The translations under genes were made by a program, and so were the position numbers. The notes beneath the pieces were generated by a model, which was given only the letters and a program-made list of their open reading frames with translations, was not told the DNA's origin and made no database searches. This document shows, in pieces, positions 8,087 through 16,712 of a stretch of 46,388 bases of DNA; positions within the stretch are counted from its first letter, which is position 1; every line of letters begins with the position of its first letter. Source of the stretch: a virus; the IMG/VR virus record IMGVR_UViG_3300046694_000244, positions 1-46,388 of that record; one strand, given 5' to 3'.

Positions 8087-9577
8087 TCAGGCCGCCAGCG
8101 ATACCTGGCCGGTGGCTTTGTTGATGCTGTAAGTGAGGATGATTTGCTCCGCCGGTGATTTTGTCGTGATAGCGATATTCACGTACACGATCCCCGCCGC
8201 CAATGACTCGTCCGTATTCAGCTCATCATCAAGCCAGGCGCTGCCGCTGATGATGACGCCTGCCGAGACCTGCTGACGGAGATAGCTGTTAATGGAGCCG
8301 AGCAAGGAGGTTTTGAGCGATTTACCAATGGGTGCGTCGACATACTCCTTTGTCACCATGATCTGAATAGAATCCTCAATGTTGTCCTGAGTCCGGCGAA
8401 CAGCTTCAAATCGCTCCTGCGGGTGGTCAGTACACAACCGGTTGCCCCAATGCTTATAGCCGTCGAGCTGAATAATCGTGCTGACGTTCGCCTGGTTGAG
8501 CTGGTTGGCCATGCAGGTCGGGTCATTAATCAGATAGCTGTCCGCCTGCTCCAGACCGATGAAGCCGTAGACAGGCTGATTCGATTTTGACCACCAGAAT
8601 CCCTTCACGCTGTCGATGCGCGCGCGGTGACCGGCTGCGGCGGCGGAATACGGGCGGCTGTGGGTTTTGCCGGTAATATCGCTCGTCACCATAATGCGCG
8701 GGCGCAGGATTTCAACACGGCCACCATATTGCTGAGCACGGCGGACCACATCCGCTGGCGTGGCCATCGAAGGCGAGTCCAGATAGGTCACTGCGCGGCA
8801 CTTGTCGGCCACGCTTTCCAGCGCCTTGCCCACCCCGTCATCGGTGCTCCACTCCGGGGCGATGAGAATACGCGGATTATAGTTGAGGGTGGTTTGCCCC
8901 AGCTGCAGCGCCTCAATCCCCTGAATGATGGCCGCGCGCTGTAAATCTTCCGCAAGCGGGATTTCCGGCACGCGCACCACGACTACATAAGCCCCCGTCT
9001 GGTTGAGAATGTCGTTCATATCGGCGTACAGCGTACCGAGGTATCCCAATTTTCTGGCCTGGGTGCGGCTGCCGATAATCAGCGATGGCGTGAACAGCGG
9101 GAACGGCTCATTTTCGCCGCCGGTGAGCGCCGTTTTTGTGAAGGGCAGCACAATCCCTGTGCCGTCCGTGTCGTCGGGCAGCGCGGCGGTAATGCCCATT
9201 TCCTCGCCGTCTGGCTCCAGCTCCGCGACAGCCGCCACGACATCCGCAGCGGTGGCCGTAATAGCGCCATCGGGGTCAGTACCGAGGATAATCGTCAGCA
9301 GCCCATCGGCGATAAAGGCGTGCGTTTCAGCACCGCCGGATGAATCCAGCTCGCCAGGCAGCGCCCGCACCTGCAGCTGGTTGCCCGCCTCGCCGGTATC
9401 GCTGGCAGAAAAGAGGATCTGATTGTTCAGCAGGGATGAGCCGCTGGTCAGCGTGGCGAGGGTGCCCGGCTCTGCCAGCGGCGCGGTGCCAACGAGGCCG
9501 ATCACCGACATATTGACGGTCGTGGTCTGTTTCGCTGCTTCATCGACTTCACGCGTAGTAACGCCGTGATTTTGCAT
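8087..9577 (-). CDS. Contractile tail sheath protein (P2 gpFI-like)
   Basis: Sheath protein of 496 residues. Family features include HGVTTREVDE at the N-terminus, ILIAPEWSTDD, SVADKCRAVTYLDSP, YSAAAAGHRARID and the conserved C-terminal GFWWSKSNQPVYG...EYVDAPIGKSLKTSLLGSIN blocks. P2 FI has about 396 residues; the excess is an insertion at about residues 45-165 (Gly/Asp-rich, with GITAALPDDTDGTG), likely an outward-facing accessory domain. This gene proves the virion is a myovirus, unlike siphoviral N15 and phiKO2. Confidence 0.95.
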   Translation of the reverse strand: MQNHGVTTREVDEAAKQTTTVNMSVIGLVGTAPLAEPGTLATLTSGSSLLNNQILFSASDTGEAGNQLQVRALPGELDSSGGAETHAFIADGLLTIILGTDPDGAITATAADVVAAVAELEPDGEEMGITAALPDDTDGTGIVLPFTKTALTGGENEPFPLFTPSLIIGSRTQARKLGYLGTLYADMNDILNQTGAYVVVVRVPEIPLAEDLQRAAIIQGIEALQLGQTTLNYNPRILIAPEWSTDDGVGKALESVADKCRAVTYLDSPSMATPADVVRRAQQYGGRVEILRPRIMVTSDITGKTHSRPYSAAAAGHRARIDSVKGFWWSKSNQPVYGFIGLEQADSYLINDPTCMANQLNQANVSTIIQLDGYKHWGNRLCTDHPQERFEAVRRTQDNIEDSIQIMVTKEYVDAPIGKSLKTSLLGSINSYLRQQVSAGVIISGSAWLDDELNTDESLAAGIVYVNIAITTKSPAEQIILTYSINKATGQVSLAA

Positions 9578-9600
9578 AGTGCTCTCCGGTCAAAAGAAAA

Positions 9601-9614
9601 CCCGCCGTAGCGGG
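9601..9614 (-). terminator. Terminator after the lysis cassette
   Basis: Stem CCCGC-TACG-GCGGG followed by TTTTCTTTT on the minus strand, located between the second lipoprotein gene and the sheath start. It would separate the lysis cassette from the sheath/tube transcript. Confidence 0.75.
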
Positions 9615-9620
9615 TCTGGG

Positions 9621-9788
9621 TTATCGGGTAGTGGCGTTACAGGCGCTGTCGTGTTTGAGCGCCTTATCATTGCTGCACTGAATGTTTCCCTTGCTCTCGT
9701 CGTGCCGGACGTAGGTCAGGATGTTAGAGCATCCCGTGAGTGTTGAGACCAACGCCACGAGGCCCATGATGATTGCCGCTTTTTTCAT
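9621..9788 (-). CDS. Small lipoprotein, lysis-cassette associated
   Basis: A 55-residue product from ATG 9788: MKKAAIIMGLVALVSTLTGC gives a signal peptide with lipobox L-T-G-C (Cys20). The mature part of about 35 residues has two further Cys (IQC, SAC). ATGA overlap with the preceding lipoprotein gene indicates coupled translation. Its place after the endolysin is where Rz1-type outer-membrane spanins or surface-exclusion lipoproteins usually sit, but the mature sequence is not the proline-rich type of Rz1. The function is not known. Confidence 0.7.
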   Translation of the reverse strand: MKKAAIIMGLVALVSTLTGCSNILTYVRHDESKGNIQCSNDKALKHDSACNATTR

Positions 9789-9958
9789 TTTTTTGCCCTG
9801 CATTCGGAGCCATCGGAAACCGTTACATTGCTGCCAAAGCTGTGAATACTGACAACCGGCGGGCATTCGGTGTTTTTACTGTTGCCTTCATAGCTGACTA
9901 CCGTTGCGGAGCAGCCGCTCAGCAGCAGCGCCAGCAGGGGAATGATGATGATTTTCAT
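9785..9958 (-). CDS. Small lipoprotein downstream of endolysin
   Basis: A 57-residue product from ATG 9958, overlapping the endolysin stop by ATGA. MKIIIIPLLALLLSGC is a short signal peptide with lipobox L-S-G-C (Cys16). The mature part (NTECPPVV, SDGSECRAKK) has two Cys. GGAG lies 13 bases upstream. It could be an Rz1-like element or an envelope-protection lipoprotein. No inner-membrane partner (Rz) was found next to it, so a spanin role is only possible. Confidence 0.7.
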   Translation of the reverse strand: MKIIIIPLLALLLSGCSATVVSYEGNSKNTECPPVVSIHSFGSNVTVSDGSECRAKK

Positions 9959-10794
9959 AAACCATAAATCTCCGTGTCGAGCGCCAGCCACGTGTCGTTG
10001 CCGCACATGCCGTCGACCTGTAGTAGGCTTTTGGCCTGGAAAGTCATGATGGCATTTGTTGTATCACTACCGGCCACGCCGTCCGGGCTGAGTCTGAGCA
10101 TCAACTGGACTTCGCGCACGTCATCACCTTTGCTTCCCATCTGCACCAGACTGCGGACGATGCCGTCACCGTTCGCAAGATGGAGTGCTTCTTCAAATTC
10201 AACGGCGTAAGCGGCAATCGTCTGCGCTTTATCGGTGCCGTTGATAATGCGGCGGGCATTGTAATAATCCGTTGCCGTAGGGGTCAGATAGTCACTGAGC
10301 GATTTACCTGTGAACCAACCCTGTGACATGCCGTTGATAGTGACCTGAGCGGCCACCCACGGGACCAGCGCGAGATCGGGATTGTTCACCATGTCGAGGT
10401 CAGGCTTCATGGTGTTGAAGTTAATGACGTACTGCTGCGCTTTCTCGTAGTTCACTTTATGAGTCAGCTGAACATCGCCACGACCGTAGTACACCTGCCC
10501 GGTTTCTGGATCAGGTTTGCCGTAATCGTATCCGGCCCCGTGTCCGTATTCGGCAATTGGTTGCATGGTTGCAGCTGTTTCGTGGTACACCGTTGCCAGA
10601 ATGTATGCCAGCCAGCTTACAGGGATGTTTTTACCCAATACGTTGTTATAAATCAGCCACGCGTTCAGGTAGCGATTAACGCCCTCCTTCTGGCTATCGC
10701 TAATTTTTCCACTGAACAGCGTGGCATTTACGCGGGTCAGAAAGGCGGCACGGGAAAACCCCCGCTGCTGCGGATGTCGGTATTTACAGTGCAT
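9955..10794 (-). CDS. Endolysin: GH19-like muramidase/chitinase fold with peptidoglycan-binding domain
   Basis: Cell-wall hydrolase of 279 residues. Residues about 25-205 resemble GH19-type phage lysins: ILATVYHETAATMQPIAEYG carries the likely catalytic Glu after HE, followed by YGRGDVQLTHKVNYEK. The C-terminal about 65 residues are a PG_binding_1 module (LVQMGSKGDDVREVQLML, DGVAGSDTTNAIMTFQ). There is no signal peptide, so release needs the holin at 29322-29771, which is far away on the prophage map but close across cos on virion DNA. GGAG precedes ATG 10794. Confidence 0.85.
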   Translation of the reverse strand: MHCKYRHPQQRGFSRAAFLTRVNATLFSGKISDSQKEGVNRYLNAWLIYNNVLGKNIPVSWLAYILATVYHETAATMQPIAEYGHGAGYDYGKPDPETGQVYYGRGDVQLTHKVNYEKAQQYVINFNTMKPDLDMVNNPDLALVPWVAAQVTINGMSQGWFTGKSLSDYLTPTATDYYNARRIINGTDKAQTIAAYAVEFEEALHLANGDGIVRSLVQMGSKGDDVREVQLMLRLSPDGVAGSDTTNAIMTFQAKSLLQVDGMCGNDTWLALDTEIYGL

Positions 10795-10807
10795 GGATAC
10801 TCCGGGA

Positions 10808-11419
10808 TTAAAGGAAAGAAGGTGCGGCGGGCCAGGCCGGTTCGGCGGCGGTTAAATCGACATCGCGCAGATCGTCCGCGTACTGCTGCAGCGCCAGCAG
10901 GCTATCGGCATCGCCGTCGCGTGGATTGCCAACGGCGGCACTGGACTGAATGGCGAAAGCGAAACCCGCTGCTTTAGTTAATCGGGCAGACAGCCGCTTT
11001 TGATTTCGTTGCAGGATGTACGCTGCCAGGAGGTCAGCATCCTGATAAACAGCACCGTCAGCAAAAAGCCAGGTGCCGGTATTCAGCTCAAAGCCTTCAG
11101 GGAGCTGGTCTGCAATTTCTGCGACACTCATATTCAGCGGCCAGAGCATTGAGACGGCGTATACGTTGCCGCGCTGCGGCACTGGTTCGGCTACCGCGGC
11201 CCGGATAACCCCACCCGCGTCATACATCACCTTTACGGTCTGGTCGCTGAAAAGCCGCTGGCAGGCATACCAGTCAAGACCGTCCTCTGAAATCAGGTAG
11301 CGATATCTCCCCCCGGTAGCTTTCAAATCCGCAGCACGCTGCGCTGGGCCGGGTTCATATATGGTGAAGTTTTTGATGTTCTGCAGTTGCTCAGCCTTCA
11401 ATCGTTTTGTACGTGCCAT
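10808..11419 (-). CDS. Tail fibre assembly chaperone (Tfa/gpG family)
   Basis: This 203-residue protein directly follows the fibre gene, with overlapping ends. Motifs GGRYRYLISEDGLDWYACQR and the C-terminal AAPSFL segment are typical of Tfa/U/gpG proteins, which fold or oligomerise the matching fibre. Being paired with the H-like fibre, it probably acts on that fibre and not on the distant one at 2554-3855. Confidence 0.85.
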   Translation of the reverse strand: MARTKRLKAEQLQNIKNFTIYEPGPAQRAADLKATGGRYRYLISEDGLDWYACQRLFSDQTVKVMYDAGGVIRAAVAEPVPQRGNVYAVSMLWPLNMSVAEIADQLPEGFELNTGTWLFADGAVYQDADLLAAYILQRNQKRLSARLTKAAGFAFAIQSSAAVGNPRDGDADSLLALQQYADDLRDVDLTAAEPAWPAAPSFL

Positions 11420-12641
11420 TCACATTTTCCTGTATCGGTTTGCTGTACCAGTTCAAATCGTCAGCCCCCGAGTGGTCACGATTCAGGCTTGACCAGAACG
11501 ACCCCTGCCCGGCGTGAATAATTGACGCGTCATTTGGCACGGAAATTTCCGCGCCGAGCTGTACGCCCTGGACGTATTTCGCGTCGCTTTCTGCTTTTGA
11601 ATATGCGTAATTAATTGTGGCAAGATGAACAACGGTATCTGACTCCGTATGGCGAAAATAAGGTTTGTCTACATTACCCGAGTCAAATCCGATAATTTTT
11701 GTGCCATCCTTGATCGGGTAACGGTCATCTGATTCTGTTTTTGTATAAGCATTAATTGACGGTGGCTTATGCACGGAGTCATAGAGCTGCAGCCAGTTTC
11801 CCCACGCGTCACCGTAATAGGCGCGACGGTATTGCTGTCCGCCGCTGTACTCCGTATATATTTGCGTAAACCCGGCATCTTTCAGCACCAGTATTGAGCC
11901 AGCTTGACTCGACGGATAATGATGCTCGGGTGTAGCATTAGCGTTAATGGGGTTGTAATAAATACCGGGCGTTGTCAGCGTGTTTAAATCGATATCGGCT
12001 GTAAGCCCGATTGCCTGTCCGTTGAAAATATCCTGGGACGTAACGTTAATATTTGAACTCAGCGGATGGCCGTTGACTGTCGTTTCCTTTGAAACAGCGC
12101 TCAGGTTATCGCGGGCAGCGGTCTGTGCCTCCGCCCCCTGTGCCGCAATCTCTCCCAGCCGTTTATCCTGGCGTAGCCAGAGCGTATCGCCCTGGTCTGG
12201 CGTCACAAAGCTGCTGCCGGAGTAGACGAGCGTAACTTCTGCGGTATCTGATACCGCCAGCTCGACTTTTAGATCCATTTCAATAGCCAGGCCGGTAGCC
12301 GGATCGGGTTTTATCTGCTCGATGTAATTGCCGACCGCATACAGCGTGCCGTCATCAGTGAACAGGCCAATTTCCCGGACCGTATAGCCGCCAGTATCCG
12401 GGGGGATAATACATTCCGCATCAAGTACCGTGCTGTCACTGGCGTTAACAGTCAGCGAGCTGATGGGGCCGCGATAGACCTCATTCACCAGCTCAGTGCT
12501 GGCCGGGTCCGGCGTGACCGGTGCGCCGCCGCCGTCACCGGCTGCAAAGTCAGACAGCCTGACCGGGGTGCCGCTGGTTTTTGCTGCCGTCTCCAGCGCC
12601 GCACCGGCATCGGTGATAATCATGTAATAGTCAGGCATCAC
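11391..12641 (-). CDS. Tail fibre protein H-like (P2 gpH type N-terminus)
   Basis: A 416-residue fibre. Its N-terminus (MMPDYYMIITDAGAALETAA, then LSDFAAGDGGGAPVTPD) is the P2 gpH / Mu-type fibre base that binds gpI. The middle contains RQDKRLGEIAAQGAEAQTAA and repeated LSSNIN- and YAYSKAESDAKY-type segments. The tip lies near the C-terminus. Its order after gpI and before Tfa is that of P2. It probably determines the host receptor. Confidence 0.9.
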   Translation of the reverse strand: MMPDYYMIITDAGAALETAAKTSGTPVRLSDFAAGDGGGAPVTPDPASTELVNEVYRGPISSLTVNASDSTVLDAECIIPPDTGGYTVREIGLFTDDGTLYAVGNYIEQIKPDPATGLAIEMDLKVELAVSDTAEVTLVYSGSSFVTPDQGDTLWLRQDKRLGEIAAQGAEAQTAARDNLSAVSKETTVNGHPLSSNINVTSQDIFNGQAIGLTADIDLNTLTTPGIYYNPINANATPEHHYPSSQAGSILVLKDAGFTQIYTEYSGGQQYRRAYYGDAWGNWLQLYDSVHKPPSINAYTKTESDDRYPIKDGTKIIGFDSGNVDKPYFRHTESDTVVHLATINYAYSKAESDAKYVQGVQLGAEISVPNDASIIHAGQGSFWSSLNRDHSGADDLNWYSKPIQENVNGTYKTIEG

Positions 12642-13176
12642 GTCTCCTTGCCTTAAGTCTGGCGTTAATCCGCGTTACCGTGGCTCCGCCGATGTAAATT
12701 GTGCCGCTGGCCACCGGGCCGTCGATGTGAATAGTTGAAAGAAAACTGCGCCCGTTTTTCGCATCCATCGCCTGATTGAACGTCTTGCGCATTTCATCGG
12801 GCGTTATGCTCTCGCCGCTGATGATGAGACGGAACGTGTAGGGCTGTTTCTTTGGCTCTTCCTGATGCCAGGAAACCAGCTGGATATCCCGCCCTACTGC
12901 GGCCAGCGCGCGCTTCATCGCGCCCGGTGTCCCGCGAATTTTATTGACCGCTGCAGCACTTTTCAGCGCGCCGCGCTTTTGCTCTTCGCTCCAGCTTTCT
13001 TCCCAGTAAGTCACGCCCATTTCCCACGCCAGCGCGGGAATGACAGAGACGGGGCACAGGTCGAAATTTTTCACGGTGCGAATATCTATCGGCTCGTCGC
13101 CAACGTGCGCCATAACCTGCTCCAGCGCGCGTTCCCCCTCCGTTGAGTTAGGAGGTAGCAGGGTTGGATATGCCAC
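12631..13176 (-). CDS. Tail/baseplate protein I (P2 gpI-like)
   Basis: P2 gpI-family protein of 181 residues: LLPPNSTEGERALEQVMAHV and TPGAMKRALAAVGRDIQLVSWH are the hallmark regions. It connects the baseplate wedge to the tail fibres. It overlaps J by 29 bases at its start and H by 11 bases at its end, consistent with translational coupling. Confidence 0.92.
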   Translation of the reverse strand: MAYPTLLPPNSTEGERALEQVMAHVGDEPIDIRTVKNFDLCPVSVIPALAWEMGVTYWEESWSEEQKRGALKSAAAVNKIRGTPGAMKRALAAVGRDIQLVSWHQEEPKKQPYTFRLIISGESITPDEMRKTFNQAMDAKNGRSFLSTIHIDGPVASGTIYIGGATVTRINARLKARRRDA

Positions 13177-14080
13177 TGGAACTCCTTACTACGGTTAGCG
13201 TAATGCCGGTGCAATATGCGGCGGCCCCGTTACCGGGGTCGATATTGGCGGTCGGTGAATCCAGCTGCACATCATCCACGCCCGGTTGTTTCAGGGCGCG
13301 ATAAATACCGGCAATGGAAACCAGCGCACCAATTTTATGCACGCTGTCGGCGTAACGCTGCATGGCACGCTCCGCCGCCTCAACCACCGTGTCGGCGTCC
13401 GGCCCGTCTGCGATATACAGAGTGGCGATTACTTCGTAATTAACGATGGTCGGAGCCAGCACGGTCAGATAGTCCGTCAGAGGGATAACATCGTCCGGGC
13501 TGAGCGCGTCCTCAACGGTCTGTAAAAGCGCTGCGGACGGCGTGCCGTCACCTTCCCTGCTGAGCACGTAAACATGCACCTCTCCGGGCTGAACAACATC
13601 TGTCCATTCCTGCGGGCCATAGGCACGCGCATCCAGCACGGCACCATCGGCGGAGCGCGTGAAATACTCGTAAGCCTGAATGGAGCCAGCCGTGTTACGG
13701 GCATACCACGACAGCCGAATCCGCAGCCGGTACGCGTCGTCATCTTCCATGACGGCAGCGGTGGGCGGGATAGTTGTGTCGTCTGCGGGGGTAATGACCA
13801 GTCGCGGTACGGCAAAATTGTTTCCCTGCTGGTCAAGGTCAGCACCTTTCGCATAAGCCAGCAATACCGCCAGGATACCGGAATCAAACCGGGCGATATT
13901 TATCATTTCCCGGTAAGCCACAATTTCCAGCAGCTTCACCGCCGGGTCACTTTCAAGCAGGGCGTTAAAGGTCGGATCACGCGCCTGCAATTCTGCCAGG
14001 AGCTGCGCCTTTAAATCCTTAAACTTCGGCATTTCAACCACTGCCGGGGGCGGCAGCGCGCTGATATCGATGGTATTCAC
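13148..14080 (-). CDS. Baseplate wedge protein J (P2 gpJ-like, T4 gp6 family)
   Basis: A 310-residue member of the Baseplate_J family. The N-terminus PAVKLLEIVAYREMINIARF and YAKGADLDQQGNNFAVPRL are diagnostic, followed by DAYRLRIRLSWYARNTAGS and DVVQPGEVHVYVLSREGDG. It forms the wedges around the hub. It overlaps the W stop by four bases. Confidence 0.94.
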   Translation of the reverse strand: MNTIDISALPPPAVVEMPKFKDLKAQLLAELQARDPTFNALLESDPAVKLLEIVAYREMINIARFDSGILAVLLAYAKGADLDQQGNNFAVPRLVITPADDTTIPPTAAVMEDDDAYRLRIRLSWYARNTAGSIQAYEYFTRSADGAVLDARAYGPQEWTDVVQPGEVHVYVLSREGDGTPSAALLQTVEDALSPDDVIPLTDYLTVLAPTIVNYEVIATLYIADGPDADTVVEAAERAMQRYADSVHKIGALVSIAGIYRALKQPGVDDVQLDSPTANIDPGNGAAAYCTGITLTVVRSSSGISNPATS

Positions 14081-14412
14081 AGGCGAATATTCTCCAGCAA
14101 AATGGTGCGTTGGTTTTCCGTATCCGTTGCCCGGACGGTGAGACTGATTTCACCCTCTCCGGCTTTCAGCACGTTGATACTGTTAACGGTAATACGCGGC
14201 TCCCAGCGGGCCAGTGCAACGGCAGTGGCCATTACCGCGCGGATGGCTGTAACCTGGTCTGCGGGATTATCAACAAGCCGCTGCAGATTACTCCCGTATC
14301 CGGGCAGCATTACGCGGGTGCCCAGCGGCGTGCTCAGAATGTCCTGCACGGACTGGCGGATGTGGTCTGTACCGGATAGCGGCTTGCCGGTGTCGCGGTT
14401 CATGCCCTGCAT
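14077..14412 (-). CDS. Baseplate wedge protein W (P2 gpW-like, T4 gp25 family)
   Basis: Small lysozyme-like baseplate protein of 111 residues with IRQSVQDILSTPLGTRVMLP, YGSNLQRLVDNPAD and RWEPRITVNSINV. Proteins of this family start sheath assembly on the baseplate. It follows V, as in P2. A terminator-like hairpin lies just upstream. Confidence 0.93.
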   Translation of the reverse strand: MQGMNRDTGKPLSGTDHIRQSVQDILSTPLGTRVMLPGYGSNLQRLVDNPADQVTAIRAVMATAVALARWEPRITVNSINVLKAGEGEISLTVRATDTENQRTILLENIRL

Positions 14413-14426
14413 AAGTCACCATAAAA

Positions 14427-14448
14427 AACCCGACTCACTGGTCGGGTT
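14427..14448 (-). terminator. Hairpin terminator at the end of gene V
   Basis: Stem AACCCGAC / GTCGGGTT with a 6-base loop, followed by TTTTTTATGG on the minus strand. The stem overlaps the last codons of gene V (stop at 14435). It would lower read-through into the baseplate genes. Confidence 0.75.
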
Positions 14449-15061
14449 CTTCCTCTGTCTGCGTTTTCTGCATTTTCTGGTTTGGCGGGTCCGTTACGCC
14501 CCCACCGTCACCGTTTTCGTTGTGGTCATGCAGGTCATGAACTTCCCGCACTTGCTTCAATGTCCCGACGCCGTCACTGATGTCTTTAGTAACTTTAAGG
14601 CTGCCGTCAATTTCCATGTCACCCTGAAATTTAATGCCACCGGCGGCAATCACGATCACTTTCCCGCCGTCCGGCAGGCTGGTCGTCAGGGTATGCGCCA
14701 CGGTGTCATAGGTCACCGTCGCGCCGTCGCTGTAGCGCGTGACGTGCTGGCCGGGTTCGGCGGACGGCGGTGACCGGTCATCGGTAAAGCCCGCCGGTAT
14801 TACCAGTCCACCGGTAGTATTGCCACCGGGACTCAGGACCATCACAGAAGCGCCAACGGCAGGCATCCGCCAGTCGCTGCTGCTGTTATCCGCATTTGCT
14901 GACCAGGGAAGCCAGTCGGTCGTATGCTCATCACCGCTCACCGGGTCCGTTCCAAACGTGACCCGGCAGCGCGGTGGGCTTGCCTTAACGCTGTGAATGT
15001 TGCCGTAACGGATCATGCGGGCCAGCTGCTGGGCAAGCTTTGCTGTGTCGTAGGTGGCCAT
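14435..15061 (-). CDS. Baseplate spike protein V (P2 gpV-like)
   Basis: Central membrane-piercing spike of 208 residues. It has an OB-fold N-terminal part (GNIHSVKASPPRCRVTFG, LPWSANADNSSSDWRMPAVG, VMVLSPGGNTTGGLVIP). A beta-helical C-terminal part follows, with DGATVTYDTVAHTLTTSLP, then HDLHDHNENGDGGGVTDPP, in which a HxH motif could bind the apical metal ion seen in P2-type spikes. It is followed by W, J and I in P2 order. Confidence 0.92.
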   Translation of the reverse strand: MATYDTAKLAQQLARMIRYGNIHSVKASPPRCRVTFGTDPVSGDEHTTDWLPWSANADNSSSDWRMPAVGASVMVLSPGGNTTGGLVIPAGFTDDRSPPSAEPGQHVTRYSDGATVTYDTVAHTLTTSLPDGGKVIVIAAGGIKFQGDMEIDGSLKVTKDISDGVGTLKQVREVHDLHDHNENGDGGGVTDPPNQKMQKTQTEEEPDQ

Positions 15062-15667
15062 CTAGTTCTCGCTGATAAAGGTGGTTATATCGCTGGCCGC
15101 CTGGTCTGCCTGGGTTCCTGTCGGCTGGTCAACCTGCGCCGGGTCGGCATCGATGCCGGAGAGGCTGTTGCCGTAATACTGCATCGACAGCGTGACCGCC
15201 TGATGCCGAAACTCCCCGGCTCCCCGGAACGCATCAACGCTCTGGTCAATCTGGGTCATGACCCAATAACCCATGACGCGACCGTAGCCGGTGACCAGCA
15301 TCAGCGGGGTTTTCATGCTGGCCTGGTTGCGAAGCCATTCGACCGGATCGTGATTAGCATCGAGCGCGGTATTGGCCTCCGTAAGAAGGTCTGACATGTC
15401 TGTGCTGTCCACAAACTCCGCGTACAGCTCGCAGTCAAATCGGATTGTCGGGGCTTTCTGTCCCGTGTACTGCAACGAATCCCGCCGCCCTATCCGCCCC
15501 TGCGTCGCCCAGTTCCAGCTCTCGGAAAACGTCAGCTTGTTGTATGCCATCGTGGAGAGCTGAAAGACAAAATCACCCCACATCAGAAGCGGCGGGAGCC
15601 GGGTATTTACAACGGGGCTGTCATAACGGGCACCGGCCTCAATCAGTGAAAGCGCGTCTAAATTCAT
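15062..15667 (-). CDS. Tail protein U (P2 gpU family)
   Basis: A 201-residue protein with the P2 gpU signature WATQGRIGRRDSLQYTG and YGRVMGYWVMTQIDQS, plus the hydrophobic start LPPLLMWGDFVFQLSTM. In P2, U lies between T and X. Here it has moved to a position upstream of V, next to an FII-like gene. It is thought to act in tail completion or tube interaction. It overlaps its upstream neighbour by four bases. Confidence 0.85.
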   Translation of the reverse strand: MNLDALSLIEAGARYDSPVVNTRLPPLLMWGDFVFQLSTMAYNKLTFSESWNWATQGRIGRRDSLQYTGQKAPTIRFDCELYAEFVDSTDMSDLLTEANTALDANHDPVEWLRNQASMKTPLMLVTGYGRVMGYWVMTQIDQSVDAFRGAGEFRHQAVTLSMQYYGNSLSGIDADPAQVDQPTGTQADQAASDITTFISEN

Positions 15668-16170
15668 TGCATAGACTCCAGAATGCTTGCGGGCAGGCTC
15701 TGAGCGTTAAACCCAAACTGGCGGCGTATGCCCTGCGCCGGAATGACTTCAAGCAGCGGCTGGACGCCATCAACGGATACGCGGTAATAGCTGACTGAAA
15801 GGGTCATTTCCTGCCCTACGCCTGCTTTGTCGTCGCTGTGGCCATCGCTGCGAATGGAGTCGATAAACCCCTCCATTTCGTCATGAATGAGCAAGACACG
15901 CTCACGCCAGCGAAATACCCTGTGGACCGTAAGGCGCGCGCGGGCACCCGGCGTGAGGCCCAGAAATAAAAATGCGGTCGGGTCAATGCCCAGCATTTTA
16001 TAGCGGGCCGTGAGGGGCTTCATTCCCCTGTCCACCGGCACCGGCGCGTCCATCGCACCGGCTTTATACCAGGCCCTGTCGATAGTGATTTCTGGCGGCG
16101 TATATTCCACGCTGTCGGACAGCTGAAAATTGTTCAGGTACAGGGCGCAGCCGCGATAAATCGCCATCAT
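15664..16170 (-). CDS. Second tail tube-like protein (FII paralogue)
   Basis: A 168-residue protein (ATG ATG start at 16170/16167) whose middle, AGAMDAPVPVDRGMKPLTAR, and MTLSVSYYRVSVDGVQPLLE match the FII tube fold. The C-terminus (QFGFNAQSLPASILESM) differs from true FII. It lies between a tail-completion-like gene and U. It may be a tube initiator or terminator ring, like the tube-like proteins of other contractile systems. That role is inferred. Confidence 0.7.
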   Translation of the reverse strand: MMAIYRGCALYLNNFQLSDSVEYTPPEITIDRAWYKAGAMDAPVPVDRGMKPLTARYKMLGIDPTAFLFLGLTPGARARLTVHRVFRWRERVLLIHDEMEGFIDSIRSDGHSDDKAGVGQEMTLSVSYYRVSVDGVQPLLEVIPAQGIRRQFGFNAQSLPASILESMQ

Positions 16171-16712
16171 TCCTCCTGGCTTTTCGCTATCAGGGTGTAA
16201 TCGTCTTTATGGGCCTTGCCTGTGTCCGGCGAGATGCCGATCCAGACCTCTGTCAATGGCGGCGCGCCGGACTCGTCGAACGGGTCCATGCCTGCGCCTA
16301 TGCATTGTTCAGCCGTCACGCTCCAGACGTGGTGAGAAGAAAGAGCCTTTTCATCCTGGAAGAAGCCGCCCGGCTCAGCGGAAATAAAGCGGATCGGACC
16401 GGTGCCAGGCCCAAATGTACGACCGTGGATCCAGCCGGTAAAAGCCAGCGCGAGATTGCGCAGCTTGCGGTTGTACTCTTTCGCCGCAAACTCCCGGACA
16501 ATGTAAAAATTGCACGTAAGCTGGACGGTAAGGTTCCCGCCGAGATTCACATCATCAACTTCTTCCCAGCGTTCAATTTCAAAGAAAATTGCCGGTGTCT
16601 CGTAGCCATCTTCTGTTTCATCCCAGATGCCCACGGTTTTAAACATATCCAGCGTGGCCAGCTCTGTCTTTACGGCAGAAAGGTAGTCTTCGAAGTTTAT
16701 CAGTCCGTTCAT
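16167..16712 (-). CDS. Probable tail terminator / neck protein
   Basis: A 181-residue protein between the Z-like gene and the second tube gene, with ATGA overlaps on both sides. It contains WDETEDGYETPAIFFEIERWE and TVQLTCNFYIVREFAAKEYN, a layout (target-type beta strands plus helix) seen in tail terminator proteins that cap the tube at the head-proximal end. No unmistakable family motif; assigned mainly from position. Confidence 0.55.
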   Translation of the reverse strand: MNGLINFEDYLSAVKTELATLDMFKTVGIWDETEDGYETPAIFFEIERWEEVDDVNLGGNLTVQLTCNFYIVREFAAKEYNRKLRNLALAFTGWIHGRTFGPGTGPIRFISAEPGGFFQDEKALSSHHVWSVTAEQCIGAGMDPFDESGAPPLTEVWIGISPDTGKAHKDDYTLIAKSQEE

